From: Terriglobia bacterium
GTDB lineage: Bacteria; Acidobacteriota; Terriglobia; Bryobacterales; Bryobacteraceae
Assembly (NCBI GenBank): GCA_003175985.1
Contig: PSRJ01000149.1
Span: 1-37,296 of the forward strand
Length of the DNA: 37,296 bases
Direction of reading: 5' to 3'
Numbering within the stretch: the first letter of the stretch is position 1; each line of letters starts with the position of its first letter. Under the pieces are notes generated by a model that was given only the letters and a program-made list of their open reading frames with translations, was not told where the DNA came from and ran no database searches. Position numbers and translations under genes: made by a program. Of this stretch, positions 1 to 7,312 are shown in pieces.

Positions 1-279
1 TCCCAGGAGCGGCCGCAGCGAGCCGGAGAAGCGCTGCCACCAGGAGGGTTGATTTTCAATCCGGTGATACAGCCGCCGATTGAAATCGCCGGATATGGCT
101 GGCGGTTGCCACTCGTCCAACGCCGCCCGGACTAACGTCTGGCCGGAAACGAATTCTCGGCAGGCGGCACAGGCTTCGAGGTGCTGCTCGAACGCATCCA
201 TGCCAGGGGCAGTGCGTTTGCCCGAACTATATGCCAGCAGCAGATCCAGATTTTCTTCCGTCTCGATCGGACACCTCAT
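1..279 (-). CDS. Anti-sigma factor, zinc-finger type (partial, C-terminus beyond the left edge)
   Basis: The first 93 residues are visible; the frame is open to the edge. Near the N-terminus there is an H-x3-C-x2-C motif (H33, C37, C40) in 'EQHLEACAACREF', which is the zinc-binding anti-sigma (ZAS / zf-HC2) signature of proteins that hold ECF sigma factors at the membrane. The start ATG lies 16 bases after the stop of the sigma factor gene and has a good Shine-Dalgarno (AAGAGG), so the two are co-transcribed as sigma/anti-sigma pairs usually are. The expected transmembrane helix would lie past the edge and cannot be seen. Role inferred: cytoplasmic inhibitor of the adjacent sigma factor. The inducing signal is unknown. 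Confidence 0.82.
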   Translation of the reverse strand, partial: MRCPIETEENLDLLLAYSSGKRTAPGMDAFEQHLEACAACREFVSGQTLVRAALDEWQPPAISGDFNRRLYHRIENQPSWWQRFSGSLRPLLG

Positions 280-295
280 ACCATCCTCTTCTTCC

Positions 296-919
296 CTAGG
301 CCATGTGGGCCAAACGGACGCGCAATGTTTCGTACGCCCGAAATAGTAACGACTTTACCGCAGATTCCGAACAGTTCAAGATATTTGCGATCTGCGTGTA
401 TTCCATTTCCTGATATTTATGCATCAAGACTGCGGCGCGCTGCTTTTCGGGCAACGCAGCGATCGCCCGGCGTACTTCCCCGAGCCGGGACTCCTTCACC
501 AACTGAGCTTCCACCGTGGGCCGTGTATCCAGGACCTGGCGGGTGGGGAGTGCGGAGGAAACTCCATCCAGCCGTTCCTGGAGCTTTTCGTTCCTGGTAT
601 CCCGCAAAGAGTTTAGCGCCAGGTGCGTGGCGATGCGAAAAAGCCAGGTTGTAAATTTCGCTGCCGGTTCGTATGTGCTGCGCGAACGATACACGCGCAG
701 GAACACCTCCTGCGCCAATTCTTCTGCCACACCCTGGTTTTGCACCATCCGATAGAGAAAGTGAATCACCGGCAACCGGTGCTTCTCCAAAAGAACGGCA
801 AAACTGGCATCGTCGCCTTCCCTTACCCGGACCATCAACTCGGCATCGTAGTCCAGGGCCGCTGCGTAACCCCCCATATTGGATTCAACCCTTTCCGAGC
901 CCTCAGGTTGCGGTTCCAT
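296..919 (-). CDS. RNA polymerase sigma factor, ECF (sigma-70 family)
   Basis: A 207-residue protein of typical ECF length. Region 2 is seen around residues 38-105, with 'VAEELAQEVFLRVYRS' and 'FTTWLFRIATHLALNSLRD' as the core-binding and -10 recognition helices. Region 4 is seen around residues 145-205, with 'LPEKQRAAVLMHKYQEM' followed by the helix-turn-helix 'YTQIANILNCSESAVKSLL'. There is no region 1.1 or 3. The start is uncertain: the ATG used has only a weak ribosome site, and an in-frame ATG 14 codons later is an alternative. It follows gpsA by 14 bases and precedes the zinc-finger anti-sigma gene, so it may be read with the thpR-plsY-gpsA run. Its regulon is unknown; an ECF-like promoter occurs at 3732-3760 in this window, but no evidence ties the two. 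Confidence 0.93.
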   Translation of the reverse strand: MEPQPEGSERVESNMGGYAAALDYDAELMVRVREGDDASFAVLLEKHRLPVIHFLYRMVQNQGVAEELAQEVFLRVYRSRSTYEPAAKFTTWLFRIATHLALNSLRDTRNEKLQERLDGVSSALPTRQVLDTRPTVEAQLVKESRLGEVRRAIAALPEKQRAAVLMHKYQEMEYTQIANILNCSESAVKSLLFRAYETLRVRLAHMA

Positions 920-933
920 GGGATTTATTCACT

Positions 934-1950
934 TCATTCACTCCGGAGCGTACGTTCCATGAGACGGCGGATGGCCTCGCGCGGCGCCAGCCCGGAATGC
1001 AACATCTGGTACATCTGTTCGGTAATCGGCATTTCCACACCGCAGCGCCGGGCCAATTCCACGGCGGCGCTGGTCGTGTTAATGCCCTCCGCAACCATGC
1101 GCATCGAGCCCACGATCTCCTCGAGCTTGCGGCCCTGAGCCAACTGCACGCCAACCGTGCGATTGCGGCTCAGTTCCCCGGTACAGGTCAAGACCAAATC
1201 TCCTAAACCCGCCAGACCGGAAAGAGTTTGCGTTTGCCCCCCCAGAGCGACTGCTAACCGGGTGATTTCCGCCAGACCGCGGGTGATGAGGGCCGCCATA
1301 GCATTGTGCCCCAAGCCCATTCCGTGGATCACCCCCGCGCCGATTGCTACTACATTCTTAATAGCACCACCTATTTCGACGCCTATGGGGTCGGTGCTGG
1401 TATACAGGCGAAAACTCGTGCCAGAGAAAGCGGCCTGGATGCGCTGAGCGAGGTCCGCATCTCCAGAGGCAACAACTAGAGCTGTAGGATTTAAGCTTCC
1501 GACCTCACGCGCAAACGTGGGACCGGAAAGCACCGCCACCCGCGTTTGGATTCGCGGGCCCGTCACTTGGGCAATTACTTCCGACGCCCGCATCAGTGTT
1601 TCTTCTTCTAACCCCTTGGTAGCACTCACGAAAATTGTCTCGGCGTGCAGTGCGGAAAGCATCTGCCCATAGACGCTCCTGACGGAGTGAGAGGGCATCA
1701 CGCTGAGGATGATTTCGGCGCCATCCACTGTGTGACGTAGGTCGCTAGTAATTTCTACTTTTGTAGGAATTAAAAGACCGGGAAGATACAAGTTGTTTTC
1801 CCGGCTGGCGATCATGCGGACCGCGAGATCGGTTTCGTACGCCCACAGCCGGACCGTCTCAAACCGGGGTGCAAGAACGATGGCGAGAGCCGTACCCCAT
1901 CCTCCCGCGCCGACAATGGCGAGCGATTTCAATGGCTCCGTGTTCCCCAC
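934..1950 (-). CDS. gpsA: Glycerol-3-phosphate dehydrogenase [NAD(P)+]
   Basis: This cytoplasmic enzyme reduces dihydroxyacetone phosphate to sn-glycerol 3-phosphate for phospholipid synthesis. The 338-residue length is normal. The Rossmann motif GAGGWGTA lies at residues 14-21; 'SATKGLE' and the catalytic-lysine segment 'GGAIKNVVAIGAG' are also clear. The C-terminal helical domain ends with 'PITEQMYQMLHSGLAPREAI', typical of GpsA. The start overlaps the end of plsY by 22 bases, and plsY uses the product of this enzyme as acyl acceptor, so the order thpR-plsY-gpsA is metabolically coherent. I see no missing key residue. Confidence 0.97.
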   Translation of the reverse strand: MGNTEPLKSLAIVGAGGWGTALAIVLAPRFETVRLWAYETDLAVRMIASRENNLYLPGLLIPTKVEITSDLRHTVDGAEIILSVMPSHSVRSVYGQMLSALHAETIFVSATKGLEEETLMRASEVIAQVTGPRIQTRVAVLSGPTFAREVGSLNPTALVVASGDADLAQRIQAAFSGTSFRLYTSTDPIGVEIGGAIKNVVAIGAGVIHGMGLGHNAMAALITRGLAEITRLAVALGGQTQTLSGLAGLGDLVLTCTGELSRNRTVGVQLAQGRKLEEIVGSMRMVAEGINTTSAAVELARRCGVEMPITEQMYQMLHSGLAPREAIRRLMERTLRSE

Positions 1951-2534
1951 TCAAAAACATGCTCCGAGCCTTGGTGGAGGCGGCGAATATTCTCCGAATG
2001 GCGGATCACAATGAACGCACCGGCCAAAATCGCAATAAATACTATAATAATAGGAGGTTGCAGGATGAGCCATACAGCCAAAGGAAAAGTACCTGCCGCA
2101 ATGATGGAGCCCAAAGAGATATGGCGCGTCCATGCCACCACGGCAACAAACAGAAGGAGCACCGCGAGGAGTGGTAATGGGGTCAGGCGGAGGAATGCGC
2201 CGATGAAGCTGGCGACGGCCTTGCCGCCGCGCCACCGCAAAAATACCGGGTACGCATGGCCGGCCATGACCGCGAGGGCGGCAGCGCCCATCCCAGCAGG
2301 GTTGCCCATGGTGAGACGTTCGGCGATCCATACGGCGAGGTAGCCCTTGGCGATATCGAACAACAGAGTGACCACAGCGATCGCCTTGCCGCTGGTTCGC
2401 CAGACGTTCGTGGCGCCGATATTCCCGCTGCCCGCCGAGCGCACGTCGGAACCGGTTCTCCACTTCACCAGCAAATATCCAAATGGAATGGCGCCCAGCA
2501 GGTAGGCGATCAGGACGGCCACTAGCGGCATCAT
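1929..2534 (-). CDS. plsY: Glycerol-3-phosphate acyltransferase PlsY (acyl-phosphate dependent)
   Basis: This membrane enzyme transfers an acyl group from acyl-phosphate to glycerol 3-phosphate, giving lysophosphatidic acid. The 201-residue protein is hydrophobic, with about five to seven membrane segments. The three PlsY signatures are visible: GSGNIGATNVW at residues 36-46, GHAYPVFLRWRGGKAVA at about 92-108, and a glycine-containing 'SLGSIIAAG' segment near residue 145. It overlaps thpR by four bases (ATGA) and gpsA by 22 bases, pointing to translational coupling. GpsA supplies its acceptor. Its PlsX partner is not in the window. Confidence 0.97.
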   Translation of the reverse strand: MMPLVAVLIAYLLGAIPFGYLLVKWRTGSDVRSAGSGNIGATNVWRTSGKAIAVVTLLFDIAKGYLAVWIAERLTMGNPAGMGAAALAVMAGHAYPVFLRWRGGKAVASFIGAFLRLTPLPLLAVLLLFVAVVAWTRHISLGSIIAAGTFPLAVWLILQPPIIIVFIAILAGAFIVIRHSENIRRLHQGSEHVFEWGTRSH

Positions 2535-3082
2535 GTGTGTGAGAAAGGAAACTCCGCAAGCTTAGTGTACACAGAACCGGTCCGGCTGGGCTGGCTGCGA
2601 TACAAGAAAAAGCCGGCTGCCGTGAACGAGCCGAATTCGAGCGAAGGGGTAGCCGCGATGGCTTCCCGCAGAGGCTGCAAATTGAGACGTTCCTTGATGC
2701 GCGCCAGCGTCAGGTGGGGGGAGAAGGCACGCGTTTCGGCTGGAACGCCGAGAGCGGATGTAGCCTGATCGGTGGCGGCCGCCAGCGCTTCCAGACCGGG
2801 CGCTTCGATTCCGCACCAGAACACCCGCGGGGAATGGGGATTGGGGAAGAAGCCGATTTTGCGGATATGTACGGGGATTTCCGCGCGCGGAGGGATCGCC
2901 GCCAGGGCCGTTTTCAGTTCTTCGAGCCGGTCCTCAGGCCACTCGCCGATGAATTTAGTGGTGATGTGCAGGTTCTCGGGCGGGCTCCAATTAATGGCGG
3001 CGGTAGGGCGGAGGCGGTCTAGGAGCTCTTCCAGGTTCGAGACGACGGCGGCCGGAAGATCGAGCCCCACAAAGAGTCGCAT
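2531..3082 (-). CDS. thpR: RNA 2',3'-cyclic phosphodiesterase (2H family, LigT-like)
   Basis: About 183 residues. The two catalytic 2H motifs are plain: HITTKF (H39, T41) and HLTLAR (H123, T125), the hallmark of the ThpR/LigT group that opens 2',3'-cyclic phosphate ends of RNA. I chose the start at 'MRLFVGLDLP', which is how this family normally begins and has GGAA six bases upstream. An in-frame ATG four codons earlier is possible, and a much longer arginine/proline-rich extension running into mpg is not credible. It is the first gene of the minus-strand run, divergent from mpg with under 50 bases between them, and its stop overlaps the plsY start. The physiological substrate in bacteria is not well known. 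Confidence 0.93.
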   Translation of the reverse strand: MRLFVGLDLPAAVVSNLEELLDRLRPTAAINWSPPENLHITTKFIGEWPEDRLEELKTALAAIPPRAEIPVHIRKIGFFPNPHSPRVFWCGIEAPGLEALAAATDQATSALGVPAETRAFSPHLTLARIKERLNLQPLREAIAATPSLEFGSFTAAGFFLYRSQPSRTGSVYTKLAEFPFSHT

Positions 3083-3129
3083 GAAGATTTCCATTGTACC
3101 GGCGGATCGGAGAAGATAGTTGGCTCGGG

Positions 3130-3711
3130 ATGGCGTTCGGAAAGATCTTGAAGCGGGAGTTCTATGAGAGGCCGGCGGTGGATGTCGCAAAGGATCTGCT
3201 GGGAAAGGTGCTGATACACGGCGCGGCGGCGGGTCTGATCGTCGAGACCGAGGCCTATCTGGGCGGCGACGACCTGGCGGCACACTCGGCACGCGGCATT
3301 ACGAACCGGACGCGGGTCATCTTCGGGCCGCCGGGCCATGCGTACGTGTATTTCATCTACGGAATGTACGAGTGTCTGAATATAGTGGCGGAGCCTGAGG
3401 GGCAGCCCGGATGTGTGCTAGTGCGCGCCGTGGAGCCGGTGGCAGGTATCGAGCTGATGCAACGCCGGAGACCCGCGGCGCGGCGGTTGGAAGATCTGGC
3501 CTCCGGGCCGGGAAAGCTGACACTGGCGATGGGAATCACGCGCGCGCAGAACGGAGCCGACCTGACCCGGGGCACGCTGGTGGTGCGCGAACCGGCGGAT
3601 CCGCGGCGCGTGGAAATCGACGTAACACCCCGCATCGGGATCCGCGAGTGCGCGGATTGGCCGTTGCGGTTCGTCGTGCGCGGTAGCCGGTTTGCCAGCA
3701 AGGCCACTTAG
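3130..3711 (+). CDS. mpg: DNA-3-methyladenine glycosylase (AAG/MPG family)
   Basis: About 193 residues, normal for bacterial AAG-type enzymes, which excise alkylated purines to begin base-excision repair. The sequence follows the family from end to end: 'FYERPAVDVAKDLLGK' at the N-terminus, 'VETEAYLGGDDLAAHSARG' with the catalytic-site glutamate, 'GHAYVYFIYGMYECLNIV', 'VLVRAVEPVAG' and 'SGPGKLTLAMGI'. The ATG start at 'MAFGKIL' fits the family better than an upstream TTG that overlaps thpR. No Shine-Dalgarno is obvious. It stands alone, divergent from thpR. The following stretch to the next gene (3712-3843) holds an ECF-like promoter. Confidence 0.96.
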   Translation: MAFGKILKREFYERPAVDVAKDLLGKVLIHGAAAGLIVETEAYLGGDDLAAHSARGITNRTRVIFGPPGHAYVYFIYGMYECLNIVAEPEGQPGCVLVRAVEPVAGIELMQRRRPAARRLEDLASGPGKLTLAMGITRAQNGADLTRGTLVVREPADPRRVEIDVTPRIGIRECADWPLRFVVRGSRFASKAT

Positions 3712-3731
3712 TGAATTTTAATCAACAGGTG

Positions 3732-3760
3732 TGAAACCCGCCGGACACACATTCGTCTAA
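3732..3760 (+). promoter_or_regulatory. ECF-sigma-type promoter for the FHA-PP2C-kinase-SEDS/PBP operon
   Basis: The -35 element TGAAAC (3732-3737) is separated by exactly 16 bases from CGTCTAA (3754-3760). This spacing and both elements match the general ECF promoter pattern (for example SigW-like TGAAAC-N16-CGT). Transcription would begin near 3767, leaving a leader of roughly 75 bases before the first ATG at 3844. No sigma-70 pair is seen in the same gap. Which ECF factor would read it is unknown; the one at 296-919 is only a candidate. Confidence 0.6.
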
Positions 3761-3843
3761 AATTGCGTTCCGCGTCTTGGCGGCAGCCACTCGGCGAGGG
3801 TAGCTGGCGCTACTTCAACCCTGGCTCGCCATCGGGGGAAGCC

Positions 3844-4650
3844 ATGCCACAGACCGGAACCAGACTGCCGCAGACCCGCATCAGCGGCCAAACGATCATC
3901 AACGAGCTGATCCGGAACATGGAATTGGGACGGCTGGAGCTGGGGTACAGCATTCTGCTGCCATGCATTTTCAGCGTTTATCTGCACCCGGACGATCACG
4001 CTCGGCTGGCGGGCGTCGAAGGCCTGATCAAAGAAGATGCCAAACGCGCGCTCAATGCTCGACTAGCGGAATGGAACGGCAAGAGTGCGCTATTCCGGCG
4101 GGGTGGACCGCGGAAGACCTGCAAGATTGCCCGCGAGGACTGGTGGATCGAATTCTTCGCGGACCCCGAGAGCGCCGTTCCCGCCGGAGACGTGGAGATT
4201 CACTCGGAGTTGAACGATGTCAGCCAGCCGGGCTATCGCGGGGCCAAGACCACTTTGATCGACCGGGAGCCGTCCGTCACTTCGGCGCGCGTAGCCCGGG
4301 ATAGGGCGACGACCCGGGCCAACTCGGATAAGGTGTTTGCGGAGATCCGCTACCAGGATGATTCCGGCCCGCAGACCTACTTTGTTACCCAGAACGAGAT
4401 CGTGATTGGGAGGGGCGGCGAAGACCTTTGGGTGGATCTGCCTCTCTATACCACTGAGGAAGTTTCGCGCGAGCATCTGCAATTGCGGCGCAATCCGGCG
4501 AACGGGCGATTCACGATTGTGGATCGCAGCCGCAACGGAACATGGCTGAACGGGCGGCGGCTGGCGCGCGGCATCGAACAAGACATTCCGGACCGCTCGG
4601 AAATCGGAATTGCCGAAGTACTTGTCCTGACATTTCAGGCCAGGAGGTGA
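3844..4650 (+). CDS. FHA-domain protein with FhaA-like N-terminal domain
   Basis: About 268 residues. The start is set by GGGGGAA just upstream of the ATG. Residues 1-150 resemble the N-terminal DUF3662-type domain of mycobacterial FhaA ('MELGRLELGYSILLPC', then 'VYLHPDDHARL'). A polar linker follows, then an FHA domain from about residue 176 to 262 with the phosphothreonine-pocket residues G189-R190, S208-R-E-H211 and R230-N-G-T233. FHA domains bind phosphothreonine peptides, so this is probably a cytoplasmic reader of the kinase encoded three genes downstream. In mycobacteria FhaA links PknB signalling to the lipid-II flippase MviN. Whether that partner is shared here is inference. It is the first gene of the operon. 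Confidence 0.88.
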   Translation: MPQTGTRLPQTRISGQTIINELIRNMELGRLELGYSILLPCIFSVYLHPDDHARLAGVEGLIKEDAKRALNARLAEWNGKSALFRRGGPRKTCKIAREDWWIEFFADPESAVPAGDVEIHSELNDVSQPGYRGAKTTLIDREPSVTSARVARDRATTRANSDKVFAEIRYQDDSGPQTYFVTQNEIVIGRGGEDLWVDLPLYTTEEVSREHLQLRRNPANGRFTIVDRSRNGTWLNGRRLARGIEQDIPDRSEIGIAEVLVLTFQARR

Positions 4651-4654
4651 TTCC

Positions 4655-4753
4655 ATGCGGGAACTCTACAATCTGCATACGCCGTTCGTGATCGTCTTCC
4701 TGGCGTTTGTGCTGGTGTTTGTCTGGAGCCAAAGGGGAGACCGGGGACGATGA
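4655..4753 (+). CDS. 32-residue single-span membrane protein
   Basis: A short reading frame starts with ATG five bases after the upstream stop, and is preceded by a strong Shine-Dalgarno, AGGAGGTGA, at 4642-4650. It begins 'MRELYNLHTPFVIVFL', runs through one hydrophobic helix (about residues 10-24) and ends in a basic, hydrophilic tail 'WSQRGDRGR'. Its stop overlaps the start of the PP2C gene (ATGA at 4750-4753), so translation of the two is coupled. It resembles nothing I can name. It could be a small subunit or membrane anchor for the phosphatase/kinase complex, or simply a coupling peptide. The ribosome site and the overlap argue that it is truly translated. Confidence 0.7.
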   Translation: MRELYNLHTPFVIVFLAFVLVFVWSQRGDRGR

Positions 4754-5628
4754 ACAGCGGGGCGGCCACCGATACCGGCCGGTTGCGGGAGCGCAACGAG
4801 GACCGGTTTTGGAGCGATCCGGAGCGCGGGGTGTTCCTCGTCGTGGACGGGATCGGCGGCCACGCTGCCGGGGAACTGGCGGCGCAAACGGCGGTAGACG
4901 AGATCCGGAGGTCTTTACTGACCGCCGCGGGGAGCCCGGAGGAACGCGTCCGCGCGGCCATCGCACAAGCCAACAACCGCATTTTCGAGCGGTCGCAAGC
5001 AGACGAGACTTGCAAAGGCATGGCTTGCGTGCTGACGATGGCGCTGATTGAAGACCGCGAAATTACAATCGGGCACGTAGGCGATTCGCGCCTCTATTTG
5101 ATCTGGGGCGGCGCGATCAGGAAGCTGACGTCCGACCATTCTCCGGTGGGCGAGGAAGAAGAAGCGGGCAGGCTGACCGAAGAAGAGGCCATGCGACATC
5201 CGCGCCGCAACGAAGTGTTCCGCGACGTCGGGTCCTGTCCGAGGAGCGCTACGGACGAGGGTTTCATTGAAATCCGGAAGTGCAGGTTGCGCCCGGATGC
5301 CGCAATCCTGCTGTGCAGCGACGGCTTGACGGATCAACTCACCGCCGCGCGCGTACGCGAGATCGTAGAGCACTACGACGGCGATGCTGCGCAAGTGGCA
5401 CGCGATCTCGTAGAAGCCGCGAACCAGGCGGGAGGCAAAGACAACGCTACGGCGCTCTTCGTGGCGGGCCCGGAATTCGGAGAGCGAAGGCATGCCACGC
5501 GGCCGCGGTTCGGCGCCACACGGATGCGGGGACGGACGCGCCTGCTGACCGGGCGCATGGCGTTTCTGGCTTACGGGCTGCTCATTGGGATGCTGCTCTG
5601 GGTGGTTCTGCGTGGAGTGAGGGGGTGA
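4750..5628 (+). CDS. PP2C-family Ser/Thr protein phosphatase, membrane-anchored (PstP-like)
   Basis: 292 residues. The PPM/PP2C motifs are intact: RNED at 15-18, the metal aspartate in VVDGIGG (D33), GDSRLYL at 111-117, SDH at 128-130, SDGLTD at 190-195 and KDNAT at 230-234. These give the Mn2+/Mg2+ centre that removes phosphate from serine/threonine. An arginine-rich linker (about 245-268) leads to one C-terminal transmembrane helix (about 270-288), so the catalytic domain faces the cytoplasm as in PstP, although no extracytoplasmic domain follows. It lies four bases ahead of the kinase gene. It most likely reverses the kinase's autophosphorylation and substrate phosphorylation. Confidence 0.95.
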   Translation: MNSGAATDTGRLRERNEDRFWSDPERGVFLVVDGIGGHAAGELAAQTAVDEIRRSLLTAAGSPEERVRAAIAQANNRIFERSQADETCKGMACVLTMALIEDREITIGHVGDSRLYLIWGGAIRKLTSDHSPVGEEEEAGRLTEEEAMRHPRRNEVFRDVGSCPRSATDEGFIEIRKCRLRPDAAILLCSDGLTDQLTAARVREIVEHYDGDAAQVARDLVEAANQAGGKDNATALFVAGPEFGERRHATRPRFGATRMRGRTRLLTGRMAFLAYGLLIGMLLWVVLRGVRG

Positions 5629-5632
5629 CGGG

Positions 5633-7312
5633 ATGAGCGCGCCGGGTCGAATTGGAAATTATGAAATCGTCCGCCGGCTGAGCAAGGGCATGACCGACGT
5701 CTACCTGGCAATCGACACGGTGGAGAACCGCAAGGCCGCGCTGAAGCTGGTCAAGACCGGCGGCGATACCGTAAACCAGTTGGTGCTCGAAGCCGAACAG
5801 CGCGGCGCCGCGATTCAGAAGGAATTGAAACATCTGGATCCGCGGGTGATCGAAGTCTACGATTTTGGGCACGCGGATGGCTACTTCTTCGTAGCGATGC
5901 AGTTTGTAGAAGGGCGCAACCTGGCGGAGGTGCTGGCGGCGGAGAGCGCCATCGATCCTTACCGCGCGGCGACGATCGGGCTGGAAATCTGCGAGCAGCT
6001 CGCCAAGTTTCATTCGTGGCAATCGGCAGTAGTCCATGGCGATATCAAGCCATCGAACATTCATCTGGGCCACAACGACACTGTGCGGCTGCTGGACTTC
6101 GGGATTGCCAAGACGCTGCGGGCGGATTGTGCCGCCACGGTCCACAACTTCGGCAGCCCGGGCTATTGTTCACCGGAACGGCTGACGCGCTCGGAGGTAG
6201 ACCAGCAATCGGACCTGTGGGCGGTCGGCGCTACGATTTACGAGATGCTGGCGGGTGTGCCGCCCTATCAGGCCGAGAGCACGCGCAAGCTGGAGAGCCT
6301 GATCCGATCCGGACGGCCGCCGCGCGCGCTGCCGGCGTCCTGCCCGAGGGGGTTGCGGGCAATCGTGAGCAAGGCGCTGGCGCCGGTTCCGCAGAAGCGA
6401 TACGGCTCGGCGCGCGAGTTTCAAGCGGACTTGCAGGCTTTTCTCGAGCACCGGCCGACACAGGCCGAATTAGAGCGGCGCGCAGCCTGGAGCGCCAACC
6501 ACACGCTGGAAGCGGCGCGCGAATATTTGCGGCGGGCCACGCGCACCGTGAAGCGCGCGCATATGCACGTCAAGATCGGTAGCGCGGCGGCATGGTTCCT
6601 GGCGGGCATGGCGCTGTGGATCGGCGGCAGCTACGCGTTTCAAACACTGGCGGCCAATCGCAGCGTGCCGGCCGCGGCCAGCCCTCCCGATTTGATGCTC
6701 CCTATGTTGTATGTGGCGGCGGCGGACCGGGTTCTCGAGGCGTATCAGAACAGCTCGGATCCCTCGCTGCGCAATTTCGATTGGCAAAAGGCCGAGGTGT
6801 GTCTGGAGCGGGCAGTGGAACTGGGCCACGCCGATGAAGCCACTCTGGGCAAGCTGGCCTTGAGCCGCGGCTATGCCGTTCTCGAACGGCTGGTAGGTGG
6901 AAGGTATTCCGAGAGCGGCGCCACGGAAATGCGGATGCGAGCGCGCGATCAGTTCACCAATGCGGCGCTGCGGTTACCGCGCGACCCCGCGCCGCACCTG
7001 GCCCTGGCGCGTCTCTATGTCTACTCGCTGCCGGATCTCAACCAGGCCATGACTGAGTTCGCCACCGCGGAGCGGCTGGGCGCGATGCCGGGGCGGCGTG
7101 AAATCGAGGAACAAGGAGACGCCTACCGTTTCCGGGCTCTCCGCGAAGCGGCTGGCCGGCAGTGGGATGAGGCGGAAGAGGACGCGCGCAGCGCACGCAG
7201 CGCCTATCAACGCATTCCCGGGTTTGATCAGGCAGATGCGCATCTGCGGGAGCTCGATTCGATCCACAGGCCAGTAGTTCGGAAGGTGCGGAGGGCAGTC
7301 CGTTGGCGGTGA
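5633..7312 (+). CDS. Membrane Ser/Thr protein kinase with extracytoplasmic TPR-like domain
   Basis: 559 residues. The cytoplasmic kinase domain (about 8-270) has the ATP-binding lysine K38, catalytic loop HGDIKPSN (D137, N142), DFG (155-157), SPE (180-182) and D194 of the D-x-W-x-x-G helix. The glycine loop is odd: 'LSKGMTDVYLA' keeps only one of three glycines and looks one residue short. HGD instead of HRD makes it a non-RD kinase. One transmembrane helix follows at about 317-339. The remaining 220 residues, predicted outside the membrane, are helical and TPR-like ('DWQKAEVCLERAVELG', 'DLNQAMTEFATAERLG', 'QWDEAEEDARSARSAY'), not the PASTA repeats of PknB. It ends overlapping the SEDS-PBP gene. 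I infer that it senses envelope state and signals to the FHA proteins and the cell-wall synthase. Confidence 0.93.
   Translation: MSAPGRIGNYEIVRRLSKGMTDVYLAIDTVENRKAALKLVKTGGDTVNQLVLEAEQRGAAIQKELKHLDPRVIEVYDFGHADGYFFVAMQFVEGRNLAEVLAAESAIDPYRAATIGLEICEQLAKFHSWQSAVVHGDIKPSNIHLGHNDTVRLLDFGIAKTLRADCAATVHNFGSPGYCSPERLTRSEVDQQSDLWAVGATIYEMLAGVPPYQAESTRKLESLIRSGRPPRALPASCPRGLRAIVSKALAPVPQKRYGSAREFQADLQAFLEHRPTQAELERRAAWSANHTLEAAREYLRRATRTVKRAHMHVKIGSAAAWFLAGMALWIGGSYAFQTLAANRSVPAAASPPDLMLPMLYVAAADRVLEAYQNSSDPSLRNFDWQKAEVCLERAVELGHADEATLGKLALSRGYAVLERLVGGRYSESGATEMRMRARDQFTNAALRLPRDPAPHLALARLYVYSLPDLNQAMTEFATAERLGAMPGRREIEEQGDAYRFRALREAAGRQWDEAEEDARSARSAYQRIPGFDQADAHLRELDSIHRPVVRKVRRAVRWR

Noticed and set aside
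5633..6440. Pseudokinase reading of the Ser/Thr kinase
   Set aside because: The glycine loop is degenerate, but the ATP lysine, catalytic aspartate, metal-binding asparagine and DFG are all present, so loss of activity is not supported.
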